Origin: Rhodovarius lipocyclicus
GTDB lineage: Bacteria; Pseudomonadota; Alphaproteobacteria; Acetobacterales; Acetobacteraceae
DNA length: 64,000 nucleotides
Direction of reading: 5' to 3'
Assembly (NCBI RefSeq): GCF_009900765.1
Contig: NZ_JAAABL010000003.1
Coordinates: 186,001 to 250,000, forward strand
Position 1 is the stretch's first letter. Each line of letters opens with the position of its first letter. Of this stretch, positions 20,277-28,906 are shown in pieces. Under the pieces are notes generated by a model. That model ran no database searches. It worked only from the letters and a program-made list of their open reading frames with translations, and was not told the origin of the DNA. The translations under genes and the position numbers were made by a program.

Positions 20277-21613
20277 GCCATCACCACCGGCTTCACGGGC
20301 ATCTGCCCGCGCAGCCGTCCCACATCCTGCACCGCGCAGCCGCGTGCCGCGGCCAGCACCTCCGCCCCCGCCGGGCCGCAGACACGCCCCTGGCAGCGGC
20401 CCATGCCGATGCGGGTGAAGGCCTTGCCCCGGTTCACCTCCGGCGCGTCGGTGGCACGCAGATCGCCCGCCGTGATCGCCTCGCAGCGGCACAGCAGGGT
20501 TTCGTCGGGCATCGCGGCCGCGTGCGCCGCCGGGTATGGGAAGGCCCGCTCCAGCGCGGCGCGGAAGCGCGCCTCCAGCCACAGGCGGCGGTGGATCATG
20601 TCGGTCTCCAGCGGATCGACGGGCTGGCCCGCATCCTCGATCACGGCCAGCGCGGCGCGGGTGCCGGCCAGCTCCGCCACCACGCTGCCGCCGATGCTGG
20701 CGCCATCGCCCGCCAGATACACGCCCGGCACGGCGGTGCGCCCGGCGCGGTCGCGCTCCGGCAGCCACAGCCGTTGCAGCGTATCGAAGGCGAAGGGCAC
20801 GCCCGCCAGATCGGCCAATTGCGTCTCGGGCTTCAGGCCATAGCCGATGGCGACGCCATCGACCTCCGTGCGGTGCTCGGCGCCCTTGGCGTCGCGCCAG
20901 AGCAGGGCCTGGGCGCTGTCGGCACCCTCCACGCGCAACGGCAGGGCGCCGGCGTGGATGCGCACGCCTTTCCGGCGCAGCGCGGCGCGCCAGGCCAGGC
21001 CGCGCAAGGCCCCCACCGGGTTCCAGGCCAGCCCCGGTGCCGCGCGCAGGGTTTGCCCCCAGCCCGCGCTTTCCAGCACCAGCGCGGGCGGCGCGCCCGC
21101 CTTGGTCAATTGCCAGGCCAGCAGCAGCAGCAGCGGCCCGGTGCCGCACAGCGCCACGCGCCGCCCGATCGCCAGCCCTTGCGCCTTCAGCGCGATCTGC
21201 GCGGCGCCGAGGCCGGTCACCCCCGGCTTGGTCCAGCCGGGGATGGGCAGGGCGCGGTCCATCGCCCCGGTGCAGAGGATGACGCGCTCATACGGCACCT
21301 CCTGCGTGGTGCCGTCAGGCCCCTGGGTGTTCAGCAGACGCGGGCCGGGGCGCAGATTCCACACCAGCGTGCCCGGGCGCCAATCCACCTGGGCGCGCAG
21401 GCGGGCCACCGTGTCATGGATGGCCTGGGCGCGCGCGGCATCGGCGCCATACAGCGCCTTCGCGTCGCGCGAGAAACCCGGCGGCGGCTTCTGGAACACG
21501 CGGCCGCCGCCATCGGGCGATTCCTCGATCCAGACCGGGCGGATACCGGCCTCGACCAGGCGTTCCACCGCGCGCACGCCGGCGGGGCCGGCACCGACAA
21601 CGACCACGCTCAT
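20273..21613 (-). CDS. FAD/NAD oxidoreductase with BFD-like [2Fe-2S] domain, module 2 (opine oxidase A / HcnB-like)
   Basis: A 446-aa electron-transfer subunit. An N-terminal FAD-binding motif VVVVGAGPAGVRA (3-15) and an internal second dinucleotide fold (VALCGTGPLLL) are followed by a C-terminal BFD-like domain from about residue 373, with C375-x-C377 and C407-x4-C412. The same layout is known in HcnB, opine oxidase subunit A and D-hydroxyproline dehydrogenase. The ATG at 21613 overlaps the stop of the [2Fe-2S] protein gene. It has exactly the same length as its paralogue at 24638-25978. Confidence 0.88.
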   Translation of the reverse strand: MSVVVVGAGPAGVRAVERLVEAGIRPVWIEESPDGGGRVFQKPPPGFSRDAKALYGADAARAQAIHDTVARLRAQVDWRPGTLVWNLRPGPRLLNTQGPDGTTQEVPYERVILCTGAMDRALPIPGWTKPGVTGLGAAQIALKAQGLAIGRRVALCGTGPLLLLLAWQLTKAGAPPALVLESAGWGQTLRAAPGLAWNPVGALRGLAWRAALRRKGVRIHAGALPLRVEGADSAQALLWRDAKGAEHRTEVDGVAIGYGLKPETQLADLAGVPFAFDTLQRLWLPERDRAGRTAVPGVYLAGDGASIGGSVVAELAGTRAALAVIEDAGQPVDPLETDMIHRRLWLEARFRAALERAFPYPAAHAAAMPDETLLCRCEAITAGDLRATDAPEVNRGKAFTRIGMGRCQGRVCGPAGAEVLAAARGCAVQDVGRLRGQMPVKPVVMA

Positions 21614-21885
21614 CGCCGGATCACCTTCATGCCCGCCTCCACCAGCGTGGAGCAGGCGCGCCGCGCCCCCAGCCCCTCGATCACCAGCCAGCAATCCTGG
21701 CAGGCGCCCATCCAGCAGAAGCCCGCCCGGGGGCCATCCCCGAACTCGCTGTTGCGCACCCGGCCGAGCCCCGCGGCCAGGATCGCCGCCAGCAGCGTAT
21801 CGCCCTGGCGCGCCGTCACGGCCTGCCCATCCACCGAGAAGCCGATCTCCGGCCGTGCCTGATCGACCAGCCTGACGGGTGTCAC
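21610..21885 (-). CDS. Small [2Fe-2S] protein, module 2 (HcnA-like)
   Basis: A 91-aa ferredoxin-fold subunit with the [2Fe-2S] ligand set C57-x4-C62-x2-C65-x12-C78 in GFCWMGACQDC and RRAC. It matches the small subunit of HcnABC-type or sarcosine-oxidase-type complexes. The GTG at 21885 is chosen because GGAGG stands 7 bases before it and GTGA overlaps the stop of the upstream SDR gene; a TTG seven codons earlier is unlikely. Confidence 0.87.
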   Translation of the reverse strand: MTPVRLVDQARPEIGFSVDGQAVTARQGDTLLAAILAAGLGRVRNSEFGDGPRAGFCWMGACQDCWLVIEGLGARRACSTLVEAGMKVIRR

Positions 21886-22568
21886 AGCATGTCCTCCGCC
21901 CGGCAATTCACCGGAAATTCCGCCACCGAGGCGTTGTTGGGCATGTGCATGGCCGTGCAGGCCAGCACGGCCAGATCGGCCGCATCCGTCATCTCCTCAC
22001 GCGGGAAGGTGGCGTTCACGGTCATGTCGGTGGCCACATAGCCGGGGCAGACGGCGGTGGCGCGGATGCCCTGCTTCCAGCCTTCCTTGCGGATGGAATG
22101 GGTCAGCGCCACGGCGGCGAACTTGCTGGTCTGATAGCCCGTGTTGTCGTTGCCGACGCGCTTGCCGGAGAGGGAGGCGATGGTCAGCACCCGCCCGGTG
22201 CCGCCCTGGGCCAGCGCGTTCCAGGCCGCGCGTACCAGCAGCAGCGGCCCCATCATGTTCACCCGCCACATGGCCTCGATATCCGCCACCTCGCCGCGCA
22301 GGAAATTGCCGGGGGCCAGGATGCCCGCGGCGTTCACCACCCCGTCGATGCGCCCGAAGCGGGCCAGCGTGGCCTCCACCCAGGCATCGGCGGAGGCAGC
22401 CTCCACCGCATCGTAATGCGCGGCGAAGCAGCCGCGCGGGGCATGGCCGGGGTCGCGCACGCCGGCGCTGATCTCGCAGCCCAGGCGTTGCAGTTCCTCG
22501 GCGATCGCGCGCCCGATGCCGCGCGAGGCACCGCTGACCATCACGACGCGGCCCTGGGGATCAAGCAT
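21882..22568 (-). CDS. Short-chain dehydrogenase/reductase inside the oxidase-transporter run
   Basis: A 228-aa classical SDR with cofactor loop SGASRGIG (12-19), catalytic serine at about 132-134, and Y145-x3-K149 in GYQTSK. It is slightly short for the family. Its start overlaps the OppD-like gene by 8 bases and its stop overlaps the [2Fe-2S] gene, so it is an integral member of the run. A plausible task is to reduce or oxidise the keto or hydroxy acid released by the oxidase, but the substrate is unknown. Confidence 0.88.
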   Translation of the reverse strand: MLDPQGRVVMVSGASRGIGRAIAEELQRLGCEISAGVRDPGHAPRGCFAAHYDAVEAASADAWVEATLARFGRIDGVVNAAGILAPGNFLRGEVADIEAMWRVNMMGPLLLVRAAWNALAQGGTGRVLTIASLSGKRVGNDNTGYQTSKFAAVALTHSIRKEGWKQGIRATAVCPGYVATDMTVNATFPREEMTDAADLAVLACTAMHMPNNASVAEFPVNCRAEDML

Positions 22569-23520
22569 TTTGGCATCTCACTTCATGGTCGGGCGCGATG
22601 TCGCGCAGCGCCTGGGGGGTCTCGCAGCCGGGGCTGCGCATGGTGCAACGGTCCGCGAAGCGGCAGCCCACCGGCATGCCGTCCAGCGGCGGCACGCGGC
22701 CGGGGATGGCGGCCAGCGGCTGCGGCTCTCCGGTCAGGCGCGGGATCGCGGCGAACAGGGCACGGGTATAGGGGTGGGCGGGGCGGGCGAAGATTTCGGC
22801 CACCGTGCCGGTTTCCACCACCTGGCCGGCATACATCACCGCCACCCGGTCCGCGATCTGCGCCACCACGCCCAGATTGTGGGTGATGAACAGCATGGCC
22901 ATGCCGTGCCGCGCCTGCGCATCGGCCAGCAACCCCAGCACCTGGGCCTGGATGGTGACGTCCAGCGCGGTGGTCGGCTCATCGGCCAACAGCACGGCGG
23001 GCTCGCAGGCCATGGCGATGGCGATCATCACCCGCTGCCGCATGCCGCCCGAGAACTGGTGCGGATAATCCTTCAACCGCGTGGCGGCGGAGGGGATCTT
23101 CACCTCCTCGAACAGCGCGCGGGCTTTCTCCAGCGCCGCGGCGCGGGACAGGCCCTTATGGATCACCAGGGATTCCGCCACCTGGTCGCCCACGGTCATC
23201 ACCGGGTTCAGCGCGGTCATGGGTTCCTGGAAGACCATGCCCAGCCGCGCGCCCCGGATCTTCTCCATGGCGGGCTCGGGCAGGGCGGCGATGTCCTGGC
23301 CTTCCAGCAGCACCTCGCCGCCCGCGATGCGGCCGACAGGCGGGCGGATCAGCCCCATCACCGACATGGCGGTGACGGATTTGCCGCAGCCGGATTCCCC
23401 CACCAGCGCCAGCGTCTCCCGCCGGGCGAGGCTGAAGGAGATCCCCGCCACCGCCTCCCGCCAGGTGCCGTTGATGCGGAATTCCGTGCGCAGGCCGCGC
23501 ACCTCCAGGGCGGGGGTCAT
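22561..23520 (-). CDS. Dipeptide/oligopeptide-type ABC importer ATPase (OppD/DppD-like)
   Basis: A 319-aa ATPase of the peptide/opine importer class. Walker A is GESGCGKSV, the signature [16 protein letters not shown], and Walker [16 protein letters not shown]-terminal [14 protein letters not shown] and a cysteine-containing [14 protein letters not shown] tail mark it as OppD/DppD type. The ATG at 23520 overlaps the stop of the flavoprotein gene upstream. It is separated from the rest of the transporter by four genes, yet it is the only OppD-type partner available for the OppF-like protein at 14685-15653. Confidence 0.92.
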   Translation of the reverse strand: MTPALEVRGLRTEFRINGTWREAVAGISFSLARRETLALVGESGCGKSVTAMSVMGLIRPPVGRIAGGEVLLEGQDIAALPEPAMEKIRGARLGMVFQEPMTALNPVMTVGDQVAESLVIHKGLSRAAALEKARALFEEVKIPSAATRLKDYPHQFSGGMRQRVMIAIAMACEPAVLLADEPTTALDVTIQAQVLGLLADAQARHGMAMLFITHNLGVVAQIADRVAVMYAGQVVETGTVAEIFARPAHPYTRALFAAIPRLTGEPQPLAAIPGRVPPLDGMPVGCRFADRCTMRSPGCETPQALRDIAPDHEVRCQNA

Positions 23521-24641
23521 GCGGCGGCCTTTTGCTGCTGGAAGCGGGCGGGCGAGAGTTCGGCCACCGGCATGTTGGTGGAACCGCGCGCCATGAGTTC
23601 GGCGACGGCGGCACCCGCGGCCGGGCACAGTTGAAACCCGTGCCCCGAATAGCCGAAGGAATGAAACAGCCCCGGCATCACCAGGCTCTCGCCGATCACC
23701 GGCACCTCGTCGGGCGTGCGGGCCTCGATGCCGGTCCAGCTGCGGATGATCCGGGCCTTCGCCACGATGGGGAAGATCTCGGCCGCGATCCGCGCGGCCT
23801 TGGCCAGGTTCATCAGGTTCTGGCTGGAGGTCTCGGCCACCAGGTCATTGGCCCCCTGATGCCCGCCGCCGATCACCACCGTGCCGACCTCCGATTGCTT
23901 GAAGGACAGGGCGCGCGCGGCGCTGCCGACCGTGGGCAGGCAGAAGAAGGGCAGGCGCTCCGTCACGATCATCATGCTGGCCTTGGGCGTGGTCGGCAGA
24001 TATTCGCCGATGCCGGCGGCCAGCCCGCTGGCCCAGGCGCCGGCGCAATTGGCCACCCGCTCGGCCTCCATCGGGCCGCGATCGGTCTCGACCACCAAGG
24101 TGCCGGAGGGACGGCGCGCCAGGCCCCGCACGGCGATGCCCTCGATGATCTCCACCCCCGCTTCCATCGCCGCGCGGCGGAAGGCCATGACGGTGCGCAT
24201 CGGGTTGGCGGAGCCGTCATCGCGCACGATCATCGCGCCGCGCACATGCGGCGAGACGGCGGGCAGCAGGCGCAGCACCTCATCGCGGCCGATGATTTCC
24301 TCATGCGTCCAGCCACGCAGGCGGGTGGCGGCGGCGCGGGCCTCCAGCTTCGGCAGATCGGCGTCTGATTCCGCCAGCTTGATCTGGCCGAAGGGGCGAA
24401 AGCCGCCGTCATCGCCCACGATCTTCGGCAAATTGGCCCACATCTCCGCCGCGATGACCGAGAGCCCGACCTCCCGCATATCCCGCCCCAGGCGGCGCAC
24501 GCCCCCGGCATTCACGCCGGAGCTGTGGCGGCCGACATGGCGGCGCTCCAGCACTGTCACCCGCCAGCCGCCCATGCGCGCCAGATGCAGGGCGGTGGAC
24601 AGCCCATGCAGCCCGCCGCCGATGATGAGGGCCCGGTTCAT
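23517..24641 (-). CDS. DAO-type FAD oxidoreductase, catalytic subunit of oxidase module 1
   Basis: A 374-aa D-amino-acid-oxidase-superfamily flavoprotein. The FAD motif IIGGGLHGLS lies at about 6-15, followed by SSGVNAGGVRRLGRDMRE and C-terminal FGYSGHGFQLCPAAG. It is paralogous to the module 2 subunit at 19077-20276, sharing the RSWTGIxxxxPDxxPVxG block. Overlaps on both sides (ATGA) couple it to the FAD/NAD subunit gene upstream and to the OppD-like gene downstream. Confidence 0.88.
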   Translation of the reverse strand: MNRALIIGGGLHGLSTALHLARMGGWRVTVLERRHVGRHSSGVNAGGVRRLGRDMREVGLSVIAAEMWANLPKIVGDDGGFRPFGQIKLAESDADLPKLEARAAATRLRGWTHEEIIGRDEVLRLLPAVSPHVRGAMIVRDDGSANPMRTVMAFRRAAMEAGVEIIEGIAVRGLARRPSGTLVVETDRGPMEAERVANCAGAWASGLAAGIGEYLPTTPKASMMIVTERLPFFCLPTVGSAARALSFKQSEVGTVVIGGGHQGANDLVAETSSQNLMNLAKAARIAAEIFPIVAKARIIRSWTGIEARTPDEVPVIGESLVMPGLFHSFGYSGHGFQLCPAAGAAVAELMARGSTNMPVAELSPARFQQQKAAA

Positions 24642-25978
24642 TCGGCCAGCGCCGCCAATTCGCCGATGGTCAGCGGCTTGGTGGGGAAGCGGGTGCGCAT
24701 GGCCTCCACCTCGGCGGGGGGCACGTGGCGGGCCTCGGCGATGGCGGCGTGCAGCAGGCCGTGGCAGATGCGGCCCTGGCAGGCGCCCATGCCTGCGCGG
24801 GTGAAGGCCTTCAGCTGGTTCACGCCCAGGCAGCCCAGTTGCGCCGCGTCCTCGATGGTGGCGCGCGTCACTTCCTCGCAGCGGCACAGGATGGTCGCGG
24901 GTGCCTCGGGCAAGGGCAGGGGGGCGAACAGAGTGTCGAGGAAGCCGCGCGGGGCCAGCTCATCCCCGCGCCGCAGCATCAGCGGGCCCGCCAGAGCGTC
25001 GCGCTGTTCCTCGCCGAAACGGCCCAGCGCCTGCGCGGCCCCCAGCGCCGCGATCCGGCCCGACAGCGCCGCCGCCCAGGCCCCGCCGATGCCGCCCGAA
25101 TCTCCTGCCACCATGATGCCGGGGATGTTGGTGTTGCCGTATGCGTCCAGCACCGGCTGGAAGGCGCGCTGGCGCTCGTTCCAACTGTGCTCCAACCCCT
25201 GGATGGCGCGGGTGATCTGGGTGTTGGGCACCACGCCGTCATGCAGCAGCAGCGTGTCGGCCTGATGCCGCGTGCCGTTGATGACCACCGCCTCCAGCTT
25301 CCCGTCACCCAGCGCCTGGATGTCCCGCCCGCGATGGACCGGCACGGCCTTCCTCACCGCGCGCATCCAGGCCAGGCCCAGCATCAGGTAGCGCGGCTTG
25401 CGCAGCGCGCAGGGCAGGTGCCAGAGGGCCCGCTTCAGCGCGCCGGGGTCGGACATGTCCAGGATGCCCGCGATCTTGCCGCCCTTGGCCAGCGCCTGCG
25501 CGGCATAGAGCCACAGCAGCGGCCCCTGGCCCGCGATCCAGACCTGGCCCTGCGGCACCAGCCCGGCCGATTTCAACAGGGTCTGCGCGGCCCCCACCCC
25601 CATCACCCCGGGCAGGGTCCAACCGGGGATGGGCAGGGCGCGCTCGGTGGCGCCGGGGGCCAGGATGATGCGGCGGGCCTCCACCTTCCGCGCCTCGCCG
25701 CCCACGGAATAGAAGGCGCGCGGCCCGGGCTCGATGGCCCAGAGCGTCGCGCCATACACGCATTCCGCGCCGCTGGCAGCGAGTTCCGCCATCAGCGCGG
25801 CACCCGCATGGGCCTGGATGTCGCCCGGGCCCTTGGCGTCGGCGCGCGCATTGCGGTGCACCTGGCCGCCGGGGGCCGCGTTCTCGTCCAGCAGCAGCAC
25901 CGACAGGCCCTGGCGGCGGCCCTCGATGGCGGCCGCCATGCCGGCGGGGCCGGCGCCCAGGATCAACAGGTCGGTCAT
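24638..25978 (-). CDS. FAD/NAD oxidoreductase with BFD-like [2Fe-2S] domain, module 1 (opine oxidase A / HcnB-like)
   Basis: A 446-aa electron-transfer subunit. The FAD motif LILGAGPAGMAAA lies at 5-17, a second dinucleotide fold at about WIAGQGPLLWL, and the C-terminal BFD-like domain starts at about 363 with C365-x-C367 and C400-x4-C405. The ATG at 25978 overlaps the stop of the [2Fe-2S] gene. The longer reading frame begins inside that gene. It shares layout and exact length with the module 2 subunit but has diverged strongly in sequence. Confidence 0.88.
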   Translation of the reverse strand: MTDLLILGAGPAGMAAAIEGRRQGLSVLLLDENAAPGGQVHRNARADAKGPGDIQAHAGAALMAELAASGAECVYGATLWAIEPGPRAFYSVGGEARKVEARRIILAPGATERALPIPGWTLPGVMGVGAAQTLLKSAGLVPQGQVWIAGQGPLLWLYAAQALAKGGKIAGILDMSDPGALKRALWHLPCALRKPRYLMLGLAWMRAVRKAVPVHRGRDIQALGDGKLEAVVINGTRHQADTLLLHDGVVPNTQITRAIQGLEHSWNERQRAFQPVLDAYGNTNIPGIMVAGDSGGIGGAWAAALSGRIAALGAAQALGRFGEEQRDALAGPLMLRRGDELAPRGFLDTLFAPLPLPEAPATILCRCEEVTRATIEDAAQLGCLGVNQLKAFTRAGMGACQGRICHGLLHAAIAEARHVPPAEVEAMRTRFPTKPLTIGELAALAE

Positions 25979-26259
25979 GCGCCCACCACCTCCGGCGCCA
26001 TGGGGCCCGCGGCCATGCCGGGGGCGACCAGCGTCATGCAGGCCTGCCGGTTCTGCTCGCCATCCACCTCCACCAGGCAATCGAAGCAGCTGCCCATCAT
26101 GCAGAAGGGCGCGCGCGGCGCCCCCGAGACCACCGTGGTGCGGAACTGCGTGATGCCCGCGGCCAGCAGGGCTGCGGCCAGCGGCTCTCCGGCGCGGGCC
26201 GGAATGCTCCGGCCCTGCCAGGTGATGGTGCAGTCGGTGGGTTCAGTGCGCTGGAACAT
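25975..26259 (-). CDS. Small [2Fe-2S] protein, module 1 (HcnA-like)
   Basis: A 94-aa ferredoxin-fold subunit with ligands C53-x4-C58-x2-C61-x12-C74 in PFCMMGSCFDC and RQAC, the same spacing as the module 2 protein. The ATG at 26259 lies inside the 3' end of the upstream flavoprotein gene (17-base overlap) after a weak AGG, so its translation probably depends on coupling. Confidence 0.86.
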   Translation of the reverse strand: MFQRTEPTDCTITWQGRSIPARAGEPLAAALLAAGITQFRTTVVSGAPRAPFCMMGSCFDCLVEVDGEQNRQACMTLVAPGMAAGPMAPEVVGA

Positions 26260-27355
26260 GGAACCTGCTGGGATGAAGTTCTGTGACGGCCTCGGGCAGG
26301 CGCCCGGCCAGGATGCCCTCGGCCAGGGGCCCGGCATGCATGGCGGCCAGCGTCACGGCCGAATGGCACACCGCCACGAAGGCCCCGGGGTGCCCCTCGA
26401 TCTCGGCATAGGCCGGGAAGCCATCGGGCGTCATCGGCCGCAGCGCGCCCCAGGCGCGGAAGGCCCGCGCGCGGGCCAGATCCGGCAGCACCTGGATGGC
26501 CCGCGCCGCCATGCCCGCCAGATGGGCGGTGGTGGTGAAGGGGGTGGGGTCGCCGTCATCCTCCTGCGTCACGCCGATCTGCACCGTGCCGTGCACGGTC
26601 TGGCGGATGGCGGAGGCCGGCAAGGGCAGCATGGGCGGCAGGCGCTCGGTCACGATGTTCTGGCCGCGCACCGGGCGCAGCGGGATATGGGCGCCCAGCA
26701 TGGCCGCCACCCTGGGCGTGCCCAGGCCACAGGCGATGACGATCTTCTCCGCCGCCACCCGGCTGCCATCGGCGCGATGGATCACATAGGGGCGGCCCGG
26801 TTCGATCCGCACGACCTCGGCCCCCGGCAGATGCGCGGCGCCCAGCGCATGCAGCCCGGCATGGAAGCCCTGCAACAGGGAAAGCGGGTCGGTGTGGCCG
26901 TCGCGGGGTTCGTAGCTGGCGCCAACCACCGCATCGCCCAGCCGGCAGCCGGGCATCAGCTCCAGCAACTCCTTGCGGTCCAGCAGGCGCAGCGATGCGG
27001 CGCCCTGGTTGTGCAGCCGGTTCACCACGGCGCGGCGTGCCTCGAACTCGGCCTCACCCAGGCAGAAATTCAGCCCGCCTTCCTGCCGCAGCCCGCAATC
27101 GCGCCCCAGCAGGGCCGAGATGCGGTCCGCCAGCGCGGGCCAGGCCGCCAGCGAGGCCCGGGTCCAGGCCGCATAGGCGGGCATGCCGTCCCCCTTGCCT
27201 TGCGACCAGACCAGGCCAAAATTGCCCCGTGCGGCCCGCAACGCCGTATCGCCGCCATCCAGCACGGCCACACGCGCCCCTCGGGTCGCGCAGCCCCAGC
27301 CAATGGCACTGCCCAGCATGCCTCCGCCAATGACGGCGATCTCGTAAGCCTCCAT
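26243..27355 (-). CDS. Additional DAO-type FAD oxidoreductase, first gene of the 13-gene run
   Basis: A 370-aa D-amino-acid-oxidase-superfamily flavoprotein. The FAD motif IAVIGGGMLGSA (6-17) is close to the N-terminus, which fixes the start at 27355, and RPVRGQNIVTERLPP and WGALRPMTPDG follow. It is the third DAO-type subunit of the run and has no electron-transfer set of its own, so it may replace one of the other catalytic subunits or act as a simple oxidase. No Shine-Dalgarno sequence is visible before the ATG, which could mean leaderless translation. It is divergent from the second binding-protein gene with only 52 bases between start codons. Confidence 0.85.
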   Translation of the reverse strand: MEAYEIAVIGGGMLGSAIGWGCATRGARVAVLDGGDTALRAARGNFGLVWSQGKGDGMPAYAAWTRASLAAWPALADRISALLGRDCGLRQEGGLNFCLGEAEFEARRAVVNRLHNQGAASLRLLDRKELLELMPGCRLGDAVVGASYEPRDGHTDPLSLLQGFHAGLHALGAAHLPGAEVVRIEPGRPYVIHRADGSRVAAEKIVIACGLGTPRVAAMLGAHIPLRPVRGQNIVTERLPPMLPLPASAIRQTVHGTVQIGVTQEDDGDPTPFTTTAHLAGMAARAIQVLPDLARARAFRAWGALRPMTPDGFPAYAEIEGHPGAFVAVCHSAVTLAAMHAGPLAEGILAGRLPEAVTELHPSRFHVPAH

Positions 27356-27383
27356 GGCTTGCGAGCGTGATCGCTTGCGCGCC
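27356..27383. promoter_or_regulatory. Imperfect palindrome between divergent start codons
   Basis: GCGAGCG (27361-27367) and CGCTTGC (27372-27378) form an inverted repeat with one mismatch around TGAT, extended by GGC at 27356-27358 and GCC at 27381-27383. It occupies half of the 52-base gap between the head of the oxidase-transporter run and the second binding-protein gene. No regulator gene is adjacent. It is a candidate shared operator, by position and symmetry only. Confidence 0.35.
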
Positions 27384-27407
27384 ATCCTGCAAGCAGGAGT
27401 GCCCCCC

Positions 27408-28898
27408 ATGATCCGCAAGCTTTTGTTCGCCACTGCCTTTTCCCTGACCAGCCTTGCCGCGCATGCCCAGACGCTGCGCGTCGGTGTCATCGGCCAGGAC
27501 CCCGGCAACCTCGACCCGCACCGCGCCACCACCTCCCAGGACAAGGGCACGGCTGCCTGGGCCTTCGACGGGCTGCTGCGCTTTCCGCCCGGCAGCGCCG
27601 ACCCCGCCGCCATCGAGCCCGACCTGGCCGAGCGCGTGGAACGCAGCGCCGATGCCCTGTCGCTGACCTTCACCCTGCGCCCCGGCGTGCGCTTTTCCGA
27701 CGGCAGCCCGCTGACGGCGGAGGTCGCCGCGGCCTCCCTCCGGCGCGCCATGGACCGCACGCGCTCCAGCTTCGCGGCCGATTACCGCGCCGTCGCGGCC
27801 ATCGAGGTCACGGGGCCGCTGACCCTGGTCGTGCGCCTGCGCGAACCCGTGCCCGGGCTGCTCGGCCTGTTCGCCAACTATCATGGGGGCATGATCGTGA
27901 ATGAGGCGGGGCTGGGCACCGGCCCCTTCCGCATCGGCGAGACCACGCCCGGCCGCGTGCGCATGCCCGCCAACGACAATCACTGGCGCGGCCGCCCGGC
28001 GCTGCGCGAGATCGACGTGCGCTTCATCCCCTCCGACCAGACGCGCGAACTGGCCTATCAGTCGGGCGAGCTGGACCTGATCAGCGGCAGGCGCGAACAG
28101 CGATGGGTGGAGCGCATGCGCGCCCTGCCCAACACCACCGTGCATGTCTTCGGCCCCGGCGAGTTCCGCACCCTGCTGATCAACGCGGCCTCTCCGCCGC
28201 TGGATGATGTGCGGGTGCGCCGCGCGGTGCAGCATGCGCTGGATGTGAACGCCATCGCCCGCTTCGTGGGCACCGATGTGGCCACCCCCTGGGCCGCGCC
28301 GGTGCCGCCCGGCTATCTGGGCGCGGTGACGGACATGGCCCGCCCCGCCTTCGACCAGGCCCGCGCCCGTGCCCTGCTGGCCGAGGCCGGGCACCCGGGC
28401 GGCATCACGCTGCGCGCCGTCGTCTCCTCCATCTCCGCGCAATTGCCGATCATGGAGGTGATCCAGGCCCAGCTGCGCCGCGCCAATATCCGGCTGGAGA
28501 TGGATGTGGTCGAACACGCCACCTACCACCAGCGCATCCGGGAGAACCTGTCCCAGCTCACCTTCTATGGCGCCGCGCGCTTCCCGGTGGCGGATGCCTG
28601 GCTCAGCCAGTTCTACCATTCCTCGGCAGCCCCCGGCCGGCCGGCGATGAGCCTGAACTTCGCCCATTGCTCGGCCGCGGATGCCGAGATCGACGCCGCG
28701 CGCACCGAAACCGACCCCGCCCGCCAGATGGCGCTGTGGGCCGAGGCGCAGCGTAAAATCACGGAAGCGGCATGTTCCGTGCCTTTATTCGATTTACGAC
28801 AAGTTTGGGTGACGCGGAACAACGTCGAGCTGGGCTATGAACTGACAGGGGCGCTCAATCTCGCCCCGGCCATCACCCACGCAACACGGCTCCGCTGA
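27408..28898 (+). CDS. Second substrate-binding protein family 5, divergent from the oxidase-transporter run
   Basis: A 496-aa periplasmic binding protein with a signal peptide ending near LAAHAQ. It is paralogous to the protein at 17457-19007 (shared LRVG start, DYRAxxxIEV-like segment, VEHATYHQRIRENLS, ARFPVAD, LSQFYHS). The ATG at 27408 follows AGGAG at 9-base spacing. No permease genes lie next to it, so it most likely feeds the DppBC-like permeases of the divergent run, widening the range of ligands. The LemA gene follows after 8 bases and may be cotranscribed. Confidence 0.9.
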   Translation: MIRKLLFATAFSLTSLAAHAQTLRVGVIGQDPGNLDPHRATTSQDKGTAAWAFDGLLRFPPGSADPAAIEPDLAERVERSADALSLTFTLRPGVRFSDGSPLTAEVAAASLRRAMDRTRSSFAADYRAVAAIEVTGPLTLVVRLREPVPGLLGLFANYHGGMIVNEAGLGTGPFRIGETTPGRVRMPANDNHWRGRPALREIDVRFIPSDQTRELAYQSGELDLISGRREQRWVERMRALPNTTVHVFGPGEFRTLLINAASPPLDDVRVRRAVQHALDVNAIARFVGTDVATPWAAPVPPGYLGAVTDMARPAFDQARARALLAEAGHPGGITLRAVVSSISAQLPIMEVIQAQLRRANIRLEMDVVEHATYHQRIRENLSQLTFYGAARFPVADAWLSQFYHSSAAPGRPAMSLNFAHCSAADAEIDAARTETDPARQMALWAEAQRKITEAACSVPLFDLRQVWVTRNNVELGYELTGALNLAPAITHATRLR

Positions 28899-28906
28899 GG
28901 CAAAAC

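Noticed and set aside
19077-27355. True hydrogen cyanide synthase (hcnABC)
   Set aside because: The subunit layout is HcnABC-like, but the same layout serves opine and D-hydroxyproline oxidation. The transporter and SDR context favours amino-acid or opine breakdown, so cyanide production is not claimed.
24725-27370. Open frame of 881 codons antisense to oxidase module 1
   Set aside because: Composition and lack of any motif mark it as a GC-driven shadow of the flavoprotein genes.
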